Assembly: GCF_022539665.2 (NCBI RefSeq)
Contig: NC_081338.1
Span: 5,816,446-5,880,445 of the forward strand
Reading direction: 5' to 3'
From: Daphnia carinata
Taxonomy: Eukaryota; Arthropoda; Branchiopoda; Diplostraca; Daphniidae
DNA: 64,000 bases
The position numbers and the translations under genes are program-made. The notes below the pieces were generated by a model, which did not search any database, was not told the origin of the DNA, and worked only from the letters and a program-made list of their open reading frames with translations. Positions 25,879 to 38,400 of the stretch are shown here, piece by piece (position 1 is the first letter of the stretch; each line of letters starts with the position of its first letter).

Positions 25879-26262
25879 GCTAGATGACGTTTTGCAACCA
25901 TTTTTGAAATAGCTTTGGTTTTGGCTGATAGATGGCGACGGTTTTTAAAGTTTATACCTCCTAGTAGATGGCGTTGGCATAACGTTTGTTCCCTCTACTG
26001 GATAGCGTTGCGTAAATCTATTCCGTCTACTAGATGACGTTGGTGTTCCGAAAAATTAAAAATTGAAATGTAGTATGTATTTCTTCTGCGAGATGGCGTG
26101 TGGGGGCAGCTTTTGGGAATAAATTTTTTCATCTGCTAGATGGCGTTGCTCTTGCGCAAATTTAAAAATTTGAAATGTGGTATGTATTTCTTCTGCTAGA
26201 TGTCGTGGGACAGATTTAGGGGGAATAAATTTTTTAAAATTTTCTTCTGCTAGATGGCGCGG
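25879..26262 (+). repeat. Cluster of nine CTAGATGGCG-type motifs (insulator-like)
   Basis: Nine related sites occur in 384 bp, all in one orientation. They start near 25879 (GCTAGATGACG), 25927 (ATAGATGGCGACGG), 25963 (AGTAGATGGCGTTGG), 25996 (TACTGGATAGCGTTG), 26027 (CTACTAGATGACGTTGG), 26087 (CTGCGAGATGGCG), 26133 (CTGCTAGATGGCGTTG), 26193 (CTGCTAGATGTCG) and 26247 (CTGCTAGATGGCGCGG). The core resembles the arthropod CTCF motif (CCGCTAGATGGCGC-like). Part of the array is a ~106-bp tandem unit (26058-26160 and 26161-26262, both with GAAATGT.GTATGTATTTCTTCTG). Isolated copies also sit at about 18787 (ACCGCTAGATGGCG) and 49866 (ACCGCTAGGTGGC). CTCF binding itself is inference. Confidence 0.7.
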
Positions 26263-28788
26263 ATGTTTGTACACATTGAAAATACCCTGTTTGATTTTAC
26301 ACGCCGTTTGATCTGTAAAATCAATTGAATGCCTGGCAACTGAAACTTTTTGATTGAGTAAAATAGTCGAAACTTTTGAACTGCAGACAACGATTCGCAG
26401 AGCAATTATGCTACACTCGCTGTGCGTTTATCCGGACTGTCTTACACAACTGACACCCTCCACGTAACAGCAAATCATTCTAATGGAGCGCTGGTTTTAC
26501 GTGGGTGTCTTTTTGATATTCCCTTCCGTTCTTTTTTTTTTTTTTTTGTCTCGTTGTCGAAAACAGATCAAAAGGAAACCTTGATAAAGTCATTCGAGAA
26601 TTCAATCAAGTCGAACATGACAAAAAAAAAAGCTTTTCTACTGTATAGGATTTATATATATATATATATTTATATGTATATAAATTGAAATTGTAAAATG
26701 CTATTCTTAGCGGGGCGGTCTTTCTCAAGGCCTTCTCAAGGATTCCTTCCTTTTTCTATTGAATGTCACATTGTTGGCGCTTTACAGTATCCGAAGGATT
26801 TTGACGAAGCGGAAACTCGGCTTTTCCTATCACAATAATAAAGTCTGAATTCTTGGAGATTGAAAAACAACTTTTGGAAAATGTTTTTGTATTTTTTTTT
26901 TTTCATCCGTCCGAAATCAATCAGTTTTATGTATTTTTGATGTTGTTGTTTAGGTGGGGTGGGGGTGGAACTCTTAGGACTTACGACGTGGGAAGGCGAA
27001 GCTTTTCAATATAGAATTCGTCATTGATTATTTTGATTTTTCGTACGTGGGGTGGGGGGGGGGTAGATCAGCAGGTGGAAATAGTCTCACACGGACTAAA
27101 TCTCTTTGCTATCAAACTCCAATTTTTTTGTTTGTCATGAACTGCCAATGTAATTGAATCTTTGATAGGGCGGGGTTGAGATTTTGAACCAAAACTGGAG
27201 CAGTCCTTCAGTCGTCTTTGAGCTTGTACATTTTCTTTCACCGCCAGGCTGATTGGAATTGCAAATGGAATGATTTTGATCAGCTTATACGCATTTTGAT
27301 CTTTTCTTTGTGTGTGCCTGTGTGTGTGTGATGATTAACTAGAGTAGGAAGGCTATCATGTTGATTGCATCAAGTCTGCGGAAATCGATTGGCGGCAGCT
27401 TATTTTCCCTTGCGGTTTGTGTAGCGAGGCGATGCGAGTGTGTTTGTGTGTCTAGTGGAGAGGGAGAGTGCGAGAAGAGGCCAAAGTGTAACACCAAACA
27501 ACTATGGGGGCTGTAAAGATGTCGGCGTGAAAGATTGACGCATAGTGTGTGACTGTACGAGAAGAAATCGAGTCGAGACAGTGGGGTCCTAAAGATCAAT
27601 GATTCAGCAGCTCTTTGTCTGCGATACATCCAATCGCTCTAAAAGCTTCTACCCCCCACCCCCCTCTTTTTTTTCTTCTATTTTTTTGTTGAAATTTTTC
27701 TTTTTCTTTTTGTTTTCGTCGTCGTCGTCGTCGTGGTCCACTCAACATATTGATCTCAGGTAGATTGTCTACCTGGCCACACTTGTTCATCATCTTTTGT
27801 TTTTGTCTCTGTAGTAGAGAGTGCCCCCTGTGGTATGAATCAAACAATCCATCAATATATATATATATATATATATATCAGTATAAAGTCGAAGCAGAAA
27901 AAAAAGATAGTAGCAGCAAGTCAAACTTAAGGCCTTGATTAGATATAGAGCAGCAAAAGAAAAAGTACGTGTGGGCATCATCAAAGTGAGGAATCGTGTT
28001 GGGCTAGTAATCAGGGCGTCATTAATCTTGACCTCCCAATTCTTTGCTGTCACACAATCTGAGAGTAACATTGTAGATTAGAAACATATATATATATCAG
28101 TTGTTGGCCAGCTTTTAATAGTCGTAGTAGAAAAAAGGTCGTTGTGTGTGTGTGTGTGTGTAAAGGGTGGTTGGGGGGGGGGGGCAATCGGTTGGGATTT
28201 AAGACTTCCCCCCTTTTCATTCGCTTCTCGTGAGAGCGCCAGATTTTGAAAAAAAAAATATTCTCGTTTTTCTTGTTTGTTGTTGATGCTGCTACAGGGT
28301 GTAGGGAGGGGGAGGGGTAGGTTTTAGGTTATAATCCCCCTTTCATATGCCTGGCACGTGTGCAATAAGCCTTTCTATTTCTCCTTTTTTCGCCTTGTTC
28401 AGACGTCGAAGAATAGCATCTCTGTGTGTGTGTGTGTTTGGATGATAGGGCTGGATAATATCCTAAGAGGAACATGCGAGTTGTTGAAACGGATCTCCCA
28501 ATTGTGAAAATTGAAAAATGGAGAGCTGGAGGGGATGAGGATTGAAAGTTTATATTTTTCTCACTAGTTGCGAAATGAAAAAGAAAAAAAAAAAATCGAT
28601 GATTTTCTGCGCTTGAAGGAGCACGTAAACAAAAGATGTTCAAATGCAAATGTCGCCGTGGTTTCATGGGAAGGTTGTCGCGTGCGACGTTAAACGAAAT
28701 TGAAACTAACGACCTACCTGACGAGATTTGCCTTCTATTTGTTCAGCCATGCGCTCATTTTTTGAATGCCCCACCTGACTAACCTTTT

Positions 28789-28790
<2 letters not shown>

Positions 28791-28822
<32 letters not shown>
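28791..28822 (+). repeat. Poly-T tract, 32 T
   Basis: This is an uninterrupted run of 32 T in the gene-free region. It is one of the longest homopolymers in the window. Confidence 0.9.
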
Positions 28823-28827
<5 letters not shown>

Positions 28828-31825
28828 TATTTTCCTGTGCGCATTTGTTTAACGAGAGCCAGGAGGCATCAACTTGATTACGGAATGCTCCACTTCTTTT
28901 ATTCGTTTTTTTTGTTTCACATTTTCACAGTTCAGTGGCAATGCAACGATTACGTCAATGTTTTTTTTTTGGCTTCCATTGTTTCTTTCCTTTACGAGTA
29001 TAAAAGCTCGTTAGTCTTTCATTTGTTTATATAGAGCGAAGCTCTACTCTCTGTGCTTAACCAACAGCATCACTCTAAAGCCTAATTTAGTCCAAAGTTG
29101 AGCCTCTTTTTCCCCTGGCTGAAGGATAGAGAGAGAAAGAGAGAGAGAGGCAAATCAAATAGGCGAGGGCTAGCCTGTGAGAAGATTGGGTTTTCGGCTG
29201 GTGCGCACTGCTCGAGCCAATTATCTGTTAGCATGCAACAAGGATTCATGGTCTAATTGCCCGAGGATCGCCTTCAGCTCTACGCCTACACCACCCACTG
29301 GGTCTAATCGAATGAAAACCTCTTTTCCTTCTTCTTCTTCCTTTTTTTTTTTATTGGCATATTATTTTATGTGGTTGCATAGGAGATAGAAGCCAGTATC
29401 TTATCCGCTTTTTTTTTGCGCGCGCGCGTTAATTGACTTGCGCGCGCGACGAAGCCGATCGATTGATCGATGAGATATGAATGAAGCAAGCTCGAAAGAA
29501 CGGAGGGAAAAAGAAAAACGAGTTGTTGCAAGGGAAAGAAAAGAAAGCGAATGAAAGGTCAGTTTGTGGAATTCAGCCAAGGGCATTTGAAAAAAAAATC
29601 ATTGATTGATTCGTCATTGTTTTTTATTTGCTTGCGATCATCATCAGCTATCCAGCCCCTCCCTTTCTTAGCGATCGATTTTGATTTAAAACAAAAAAAA
29701 ACAACGACGAAAGGCGGGTAGAAAATGAACTGCGTGAAACTGACCTGCCGCTGCGTCCCCGTTATAATAGCACCGCAATTGAGCTAGACGAGGTTCATAT
29801 AATGTTTTTTTTTTTTTTCTTTTCATAATCTACGACTAATAATCTGCTCAACAGTTGGCATTTTTTTTTTTTTTTTTTTATGTATTGGGTTGACCCGATT
29901 CGTGCGGCCACGACTATCGTGAATTCGTGACTGGAATCTGGAAAAAGGAAAGCCGTAAAACAACATATTTTTTCTATCTTTCTTTTGAGCGTTGCTGTGG
30001 AGCTAAAACAAACGACAGGCGATACACGTCCATGATTGATTCATTTGAAACGAAAAGAAGCAATAAGCGAAAACATTTCTAGTGATCCTTTTCATTTTTT
30101 TTTTTTTTTTTTTCATTGAAAAAAAAAATGCGGAGGGCTACTGTTATGAGGGACGAGGGCGAGCATGTCATTGAGGGCAGCATCAGGTTGGTGTCGGGAC
30201 TCTTTTTTTTTTTTTTTCCCATCATCACTCAAATAGACGGTGCCCTGTTGTATAAATTATGAATGATCTCGACCGAGAAAAGCGGCACAAAAAAAAAATC
30301 GAATAAAAGAGTGGGAAGGTCGACGCTCTTCGTGTTATTGATTCAGGACCCCAACTTTTGGGGTTAACGTGTAACTCGCTACTTTCCTCTTATCGGTGTG
30401 ATCGGCTTTTTATTTTTGCATCATTTAAAGCGTGCACATCCAACCTAAGAAATGATTCAAGATGATCTCCATTGTGAAATGTCGTCACTAATGGCGAAGG
30501 AGGGGGGGGGGGCAACGAAATGCTCGTTAAAACACGCGTGTGTGTGTGTGTGTGTGATAAACGGGTCTCTTCGCTCGACTATAAAAACAAGGAGACTATC
30601 GCAAAGTATCATCTCTTTTTTCCTTCATCATCTTTACTGTTGACGTGGCTTCGAAAACACGTTCCAGGTGTGTGCGTCCCTTGTTTTTATTTCGTGCGCA
30701 TGGGGTGCTGCAAGGAAAATTCCAATTTGTTGGCTGTCAGAAAAAGTTTGTTGGTGCCGCCATAATAAATACGAAAGACAAAAGGCATCATGCAAATTAG
30801 ACAATAGACCAACTTGTTTTTTTTTTTTGTTTTTTTTTCTTGTATTTCCCCGTTTTTTCTGACGTTGTTTTTTTTTTTTATTCCAGAAAAAATTGTTGTT
30901 GCATTTCAGGTATTAGCCAATTGACCTCGTCAAAATCATGTGGGAAAATTCTCTTTCGATCGAGTTTTTTTTTTTTTTTTTTTTTTTCTTTCTTCTTTCT
31001 AAAGTGGGGTAGGAAAGGGGGTGAATGTGTTGTCGATACCCCCAAAGAAGTTTTTCTCTTTTTTCTTCTTCTCGCATAGAAGATTACAATTTCAACACGT
31101 CGTGTTTCATCATAATAAATATGGAGGAGGGACCTCCTGTTGTGTAACCTAACCCACACACTGATGTGCACATCATTCTTCTTCTTTTGTTTCTATTCCC
31201 CCCCCCCCCTCTTTTTTTTTTTTTTCTTCTTCTTCTTCTTAAAAGAACGAAAAATGAATCGTTTGTGAAGGCACTGCATCTCAAGGTGTACAACGCCGTT
31301 CGATGTTTAAGGGAAATGCGGGACGGGGCAGCAAAAGAATGTTGATCTCATTGCCGTGGCGAAAATGGATCGAATTGAAAGTTACGCTCTTGCTCATTTG
31401 GAGTGGCCCGGTCGAAAATCTCATTACGTTGCACGTCGTGCGTAGCGTTGAGCTTTATTGAATTTTGGCTCCTTGTTTTTGGATGGGTACGGGTGCGGGG
31501 GGGGGGGGGTGAGGTCCCTGATGCCGACCAAAGTAATCAACGCCACCCAAATGTCGGACGTGTTCTAATTCAATAACATGTTCAATCTCGTCCCTAAAGC
31601 GTTGACTTTTTTTTTTTTTTTTTTTCTTTCACGTTTTTTTTTTTTTTTTATTTTGATTTTTTGAAATGTAACCGAGAGCGAGAAAAATTTATTTTCAGTC
31701 TTCATTATCGACAGACGAGGTTAGTTATAGAAGAAGAAGAAGAAGAAGACAAAAAATGGCTTACGTCTGTAGAACTCGACAGCAGTTTGTTACGCCACAT
31801 GATTTTTTGTTTTTTTTTAAATTAA

Positions 31826-31830
<5 letters not shown>

Positions 31831-31868
<38 letters not shown>
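31831..31868 (+). repeat. Poly-A tract, 38 A
   Basis: This is an uninterrupted run of 38 A followed by GGGGGTGGGG. It is the longest homopolymer seen here. Its true length may be uncertain, since such runs are poorly sequenced. I see no adjacent retroelement coding sequence or clear target-site duplication. Confidence 0.9.
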
Positions 31869-31871
<3 letters not shown>

Positions 31872-32938
31872 GGTGGGGAAGATGATTTATAGGGACCGGC
31901 TGTTATATTTTGCTGCGCTTATTAGTGAAAGAAAATTATTTTTGGGAATGATTGTTATTTTTGGGTTTTTTTCTTTTTCTCGTTTTTGAAATGGAGGAGG
32001 AGCAAAGTCAAAATTCCTCCAAGTCCAAGGAGGAGGTCCATGACCCAACTCTTGGACGATTTATATCAACCCCACATTTTTTTTTTTTTTTTTTTTTTTT
32101 TTTTGTCTATATATAATAATAATAAAAAAAGAAACAAGGTGTGCTGATATGGAAAAGGGGTGGTGGTGAAACAGGTCGACAAACTGTCACACGCTTTTAG
32201 CCTTAATAAATTGTGATCAGTTCTTTGCTTTTCTTTATGTTCGTCAGGGGGGGGGGGGGGGTTCACTTTGGCCAAGGGTTAAAAAGTTCATTTTCGTAGG
32301 CCTTTTGTACATATTTTTTTATTGAAATGCACCGCCATGTTTGTACAACCCCCAACCGATCCAGTTGCTGGGTGGCTTTTCTTTTTCCATAACGGTAGCT
32401 CTGCGTTCTTTTTACAAGAAAAAAAAAAAGAAAAAGGGAGGGTTGGAGCCAAAAACAATTGACAAGTCCTCGAGTCTTAGCAATTGGAGCCCAGTGTCAC
32501 TCTTAATGAGTCAACTTTCCGAAGAAGAAGAAGAGAGAAAAACTCTTTGGGGCTTCTCCTTTTAATGAGCGCACACAGGGCACATGTGTCGATGAGCGGC
32601 ATCCAGGAGGGCGTGGCTATTTGCTGCTGACGAGGTTCTTGTTTCAACTTCTCAAATACGTTTCGAATAACACCATCGAACAAGTCAATTTCCTCTCATT
32701 TTTTTTTTTTTTTTTCTAAATTCCATTTTGATTTTTTGTTTATTCAATTGACGAAATTTCACGGGAAATCATCGTCGAGTGCGTCTCCAACTGGATACAC
32801 ACGTGGCCCATTCGATGCGCCATGCCACCCGTTTCTGCTTCTCAATGACCAATTTATTTGTAAATAGAACAGTGTCGGGGTCCATCGTATTTTTTCTTGT
32901 TCAGCGCCGTTACCCGGGTTAGCACATCAAAAGCAGTT

Positions 32939-32970
<32 letters not shown>

Positions 32971-33480
32971 CCTCCCTCCCCCTTTTTTTTTTTTTTGCTT
33001 TTACACCCCAACGCGTGTCTACGTATAAATCGTACAGTTAGACTTTACCTATACTCTCCCTATCTATTGAGAAGTGAGGGTAATGTGAATCCCCCTCTGA
33101 AAAAAAAAAAAGTGGCTCTCCATAACACCGGCAAACTCTTAAGCCCCTCCCTGTTGGTTATGATTGCATTTCGGATGTAGTTAAGGGATATGTTTGGCCC
33201 CCAGGGTTACGTACATTCTATATAACCCCCCCTACCCCTGTCGTTCTTTATGTGTGTATGCAAAGGGATTACGCGTTTTCTTTCTTCTGTCCCGAACTAG
33301 TTTTGTGATGTAATTAAAAAAAAATGGGCAGGCCATCTCTCATTCTGTTGAAAGAACTTGCCTCTTTTCATTGGCCGCCTGAAAAGAGTCGCCTCGAAAA
33401 TCGAATCATCGTGCAACATCCAATGCAATCACGCTGGTCGGCGTGAATCGATTTCCATTACCTCTTTATAGACATTTTCC

Positions 33481-33512
33481 TTATTTATTTATTTATTTAT
33501 TTATTTATTTTT
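33481..33512 (+). repeat. (TTAT)n microsatellite
   Basis: About eight perfect tetranucleotide units form a simple-sequence repeat in the gene-free region. Confidence 0.9.
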
Positions 33513-35402
33513 GACTGTAAGAAAAATACCTGACAACGTCTATTGGCTTCGTTCGATTTTTGTGTGTGCGTAAAAATAAAAGGGCGTTTGAATATATTTA
33601 GTGGGGGGGGGGAGAGCCCGAGGCTATGTTTGCGCGCGCGCGCGCCGCTCAAAACATCAACAACAAGTAAAACGTAGATCAACGGCAAAAGTTTATAGAG
33701 CGATGGCGTTTTTGTATAGACAACATCTGCCGTCCTTCCCAGCTTCCCCTCCCCTTTTGCAAGACTCTTCAATAAAAAAAAAAAAAAAAAAAAATAATAA
33801 TAAAACGAGAAAAAAGATGAAAGTGAGCTCGGCCAATTGATGATGAGTGCAGTGGACTGTGCGGAGGACCAGCTGCTGCCGAACGTCATTGCGGAAAAAT
33901 GCGCGTAGATCGTAGTACACACGCCGTATGAATCTCATTTGGACAATGCGCTTGATAACTCGCGTTTAAAGAGATCGATGATGTTCGATGACTTTTTGAT
34001 GGTCAACCTCTAAAGAGAGCGTAGGAAAGAGAGAGAGAGAGAGAGAGAAATCATCAAAAAGTTATCGGTTCCGCTTCCGTTCCGCTTCCCCATTTCCCTC
34101 TCCATTTCGGGATTATTTGCCAAAAAAAAAAAAAAGAAAAAAAGAAAAAAAGGAAGAAAAAAAGAAATAGGTTCCGAAGACACCTGGCAATGTAGCCAAA
34201 CATGTTTTTGTCCTTTTGCCAGCCACTTTTCGATGTAAATAGAATTTTCCTTCCTTTTTTGTTTGTTTGTTTGTTACAGAAAGACAGGCCTCATATTTCT
34301 ATCGTCTTGAATGATGAGAGACTCAAAGTCAAATTCATTTGATTTTCTTTTTGAAAAAAAAAAAAATAAAATTTAGGCTCTTAATAAGAAAACAAATGTG
34401 ACGTGCGGGTCGTTAAAAAAAAAAACAAAAAAAAAAAACAAATGTTCTTTGCCTCTAGTTGACCAGGTGTAAATCAACGCCAAAGATAATGCAAACGACC
34501 TACATTGCCCTGCCGTGATTGAAACATTTTCTTTTCACTTTTCTTTGCGTTTATCTTTCGTCGTTGTGAACGCGCTAAGATTTCAACATCAACAACAACA
34601 AAAAGCGGTGAGGGGAGTCGACAGACACGTTTAACTGTTTTTTTTTTCTTCTTTTTCTTGGAAAAAAAAAAAAACGATTGCGTGACGGACGTGTTTATTT
34701 GATTATTTCTTTCTTTTGAAAAAGATTTACACGTTTTGATTAGCGCCCCGTTCAAATTGCACAATGGGAAAAAAAAAGTGGGAAATTTACGACTCGATGA
34801 TTTAAAGCGGCTAATTCTTTTGTAGTTTGCGTGAGATGAACACTGAAAGTGAGCATTTCCTCGAATGAGCTCGCAATCATCTGCCGCTCACGCGTCACTT
34901 TCATTTCATTCGTTTTCTTTTTTTTTTTCCCCGAAATGATTGCAACAACGTCGAGATGGATTACGTATTCATCATTGTATTCTTTTTTGTGTGTGTGTGT
35001 GTGTGTTGATATTTATAATAATTAAATCGTAATGGAATCGAGAAAAATCGAGGACGTACAAGACCAGTTTTCAACCTCATTTTTGGCACAAACAAACGAC
35101 ATGTTTCAATAAAGGGAAATGACAACAGAAAAATCAAAAATGGCTGATGATATGCAAAAAACGATGGAGGGGGAGGGGGGTAGGTGGGCTCTTCTTCTTC
35201 TTTTTTTTTTTTTTTTTTTCTTCTTCTTCTTCTTCTTGTTATGTACATACAACACAAATGAAAAGAGACGGGCAGTCGCTAATTTTTGAGCTCTCAACAA
35301 CGTCATCGAATTGAAAAATTTTGTTTGCAAACGAGCGTGACTTGAACGACCGAACGCATGTGAATCGGAAACGAGAAAAAGGGCAAATGGGCAAATGAGA
35401 AT

Positions 35403-38400
35403 CTACAATTGTTGGTGTTTGTTATTCCTCTGGAGGAAGGCGTGAATGTCGTGGAACGTTGGGCGGCTGGCCGGCTCCTGCTGCCAACACTGTCCCATGA
35501 GTCTGTAGAGCTCGACGGGACAGTGGGCAGGTCTGGCCAGCGTGGTGGCCGACGAGGGCAGCAACGGGCAGTGGTCGACGGACGAGGAGGCGGTCGACGA
35601 GTTCAACGACGTTTCCGGCGACGAGGACGAGGCGGACACATTGGCCTGATAGCGTTGGATGACGCTGGCCAGCAGCAACGTCTCGCCCATCGATTGCCAA
35701 GGTCTTTGCTGGCAAAGGCCAGTCAGTTCCCACAAAGTGATGCCGAAACTCCACACGTCGCTCTGACTGCTCCATTCCTCCTAATTTATTTTATTTATTT
35801 TTTTTTTTTTATTTTTCTTGAAATTGAATTTTTTTTTTTGAAAACTGAGGGGATGGAAATAGAACGAAAGTAGAGGGCACGATCGAAACTTACCCAAAGT
35901 AAAGTTTCCGGCGCCATCCAGCGAACTGGCAACGATCCCCTTCCGTCGATGTAGTAGTAGTCTCGGGCGAAGAGCGTCCGGTAGACGGCCACGTCCGAGA
36001 TTTTCACGGTGAATCCCTTGCCGACCAGGCAATTGCTATGAGATGCAAATTTTGCTTCTTTTTTAGTTTTCGGCCACAAATGAGGGCGAAATGTGTGCAA
36101 GGAACTTACCGAGCGGACAGGTCGCGATGGACGAAGCCGAGCGATTCCAAATATTTCATGCCTGAAGCGATTTGAGTGGCCATGTAGACGAGCCCTCCCA
36201 AACTTTTCATCATAAAAGAACCGCATTAAAAAGAAGGAAGAAAAACGAAGAAAAAGAAAAAAAGAAAAAAGAAAAAGGAATCAATGTTCTCACCTGATGG
36301 TTTTGACGCCGGGCTCAAAGTTATCGGCGGCTCCCAGACGATACTGGCGCAGGTAGATGGGCAGAGGGCCGCCCTCCAGGTACTCGGTCATGAGACCGAC
36401 GGTGGTGACGTCATCGCCGCTTGATAAATGAGTGGCCATGGCCACCACTTTGGCGATGGACGGGTCGCGAAGGACGGCCAATCTCTTCACTCTGCTGATG
36501 AGCTCGCCGTCTTCGCAGGCGCCACGGATCAGCCGCAAGAAGACGCACTTGCGTCCGGCGAAACTCGACGCGTCAATCAACTCGGCGAAATGCAACGCTG
36601 TGTGAACTGCCCCTGCTCCTGTCGCTGGCTGATGGCCGAACGCGCCGGCCAAAGAACTCTCGCCCAACTTCTCCAACAAGCCGATTTGATGGCGGCCGAG
36701 ATCGGGCGGGCAAAGATCGCCGTCGACTGGCGAGCCGGCCGGAATGACGTAGGGCGAGACTCGCGACGGGAAGGGTGGCGCCGGGTGCGGCTGCTGCGGC
36801 GGCGGCGGAGGTGGCGCCGTGAAAATGGCGGCGCCCAAATGACCACCATTGCCTCCTTCTGACCCATCGGACGAATGGCCGCTACTCGACATCAGTGCGG
36901 AATTCTCTTCGAAAAGCGGCTTCAACACCCCGCGATCGCCCTTTTTATTTCAATTTTAAATGTAATTGAATTGAGAGCAATGAGCAATGAGCAATGAGCA
37001 ATGAGCAATGAGCAATGAGCAATGAGCAACGAGCAACGAGCAATGGGGAAACTTACGAGGATGAGATCGGCGGTGGCGTAATAATTCTCTGACGGCACGG
37101 CTGTAAACGACGTGGTCGTGCTGCTCATCGTGTTGGATTGGTCGGCCATTAAAAGCGTGTTGACGGCCGATAAGGGCGGACGAGGTAACGCCATGGCCGG
37201 CACAGCCACCCCGTAACTGGCCGTTCCACTTGTCGTCGTCGTCGTCGTCGTTGTTGTTGTTGTTGTCGTTTTATTCTTGGTGTTTGTGTAAAGTCCCTTC
37301 GAGTGTAGGCCCTTGGGCGTGAGGAGCAGCGGCTCCTTTTGGATGAGGCATCCGTACTCTGGATCGCTCGATGCGCAATAATTTAAAGGCCGGAATGCGG
37401 CCGATCGACTGGCGTTGTTGTTGCTGCTGTACTTGACGCTGATTGGCTGCTGCGTCTGCTGTTGTTGTTGTTGATAGGGCTCGTGGTAGAAAGAGGATGT
37501 GTCGCTGTCCGACTCGCCGGCCGCCATCGAAATGACGGGCCCGTAAAATCCGTCGCGAGCCGATGGCGCCAAATTCGATTTGTGGCTCAATTGTTTCAAA
37601 CTCAAGAGCGTCATGCGCTGCTTGGTGTCGTTCAGGCCTCTCGGCGTCAACGACAACTTGTTCAATCCGTCGCCATTGGCGGTACCACCACCACCACCAC
37701 CACAGCCACCGCCTCCGCTACCGCCGGGCAGCATGGCCGCCACTTGTTTGCCGTGCCGGTTTTTGCGACGTCGCAAATAAACGACAAGGCCGGTGCCCAG
37801 CAATAAAACGACGATCGACAAGACGCCGCCCACCAGACCGATATAGGCCGTCCTCTGATCTTCGGCTACCGTCGAAATGCCCTCCTCGAAACCGTCGTCC
37901 AGCTCGACGTCGGCGTCTTGGTCGACGATGGCGATGTCGGGCCCTTGTTCGAGCGACGGATCCACCACGTCGCCTCGCTCCGTCTGCGATCGATCGGCGT
38001 CGTTTTCCAGCGGCATTGCGTCGTCGACGTCTTGCACGGCGCTGATGTTTGCGCTGTCGGACGACTGGAACGTCACCTCGCTCATTAAAAGCCATCGACT
38101 GTTGAAGTCCAGTTGCAATTGGACGTAGCGGCCGACGCGCCTCTTCAGGTCGATGGTCACGTTGCCAATGGCTGACGTCGAGGCGTCGAGCCAAGGCCGG
38201 ATCGGTTTGCCCAGCACGTTGTCCTTGTCCAGGCCGAAGTGGACGAGACAGGCGGTCAATCCGGTGCCGTTGGTCGCTGTCGGTTCTCTCGCTAAATGCA
38301 GCGTGACGCTCGTGAATTCTCTCGGCGAGTGGAATTCGAACAAGAGTTGCACTCTGCCATTGGCTGCCGACGATCCATTATTCATCCAGCCCACCCAGCT

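Larger units (their letters stand above)
26263..35402. other. Gene-free, low-complexity region, 9.1 kb
   Basis: I find no supported exon here. The stretch is dominated by homopolymer and short tandem runs: AT at 26653-26672, GTC/CGT at about 27713-27733, AT at 27855-27878, GT at 28141-28161, T32 at 28791-28822, A38 at 31831-31868, T at 32078-32104, TC at 32939-32964, TTAT at 33481-33512, GA at 34029-34048 and GT at 34989-35006. It lies 3' of the minus-strand receptor gene. The open frames in it are mostly translations of these runs. Confidence 0.6.

Noticed and set aside
37563-38194. Long open frames antisense to, and in another frame of, the receptor exon
   Set aside because: They are GC-driven shadows of the large coding exon and have Arg/His-rich, low-information products.
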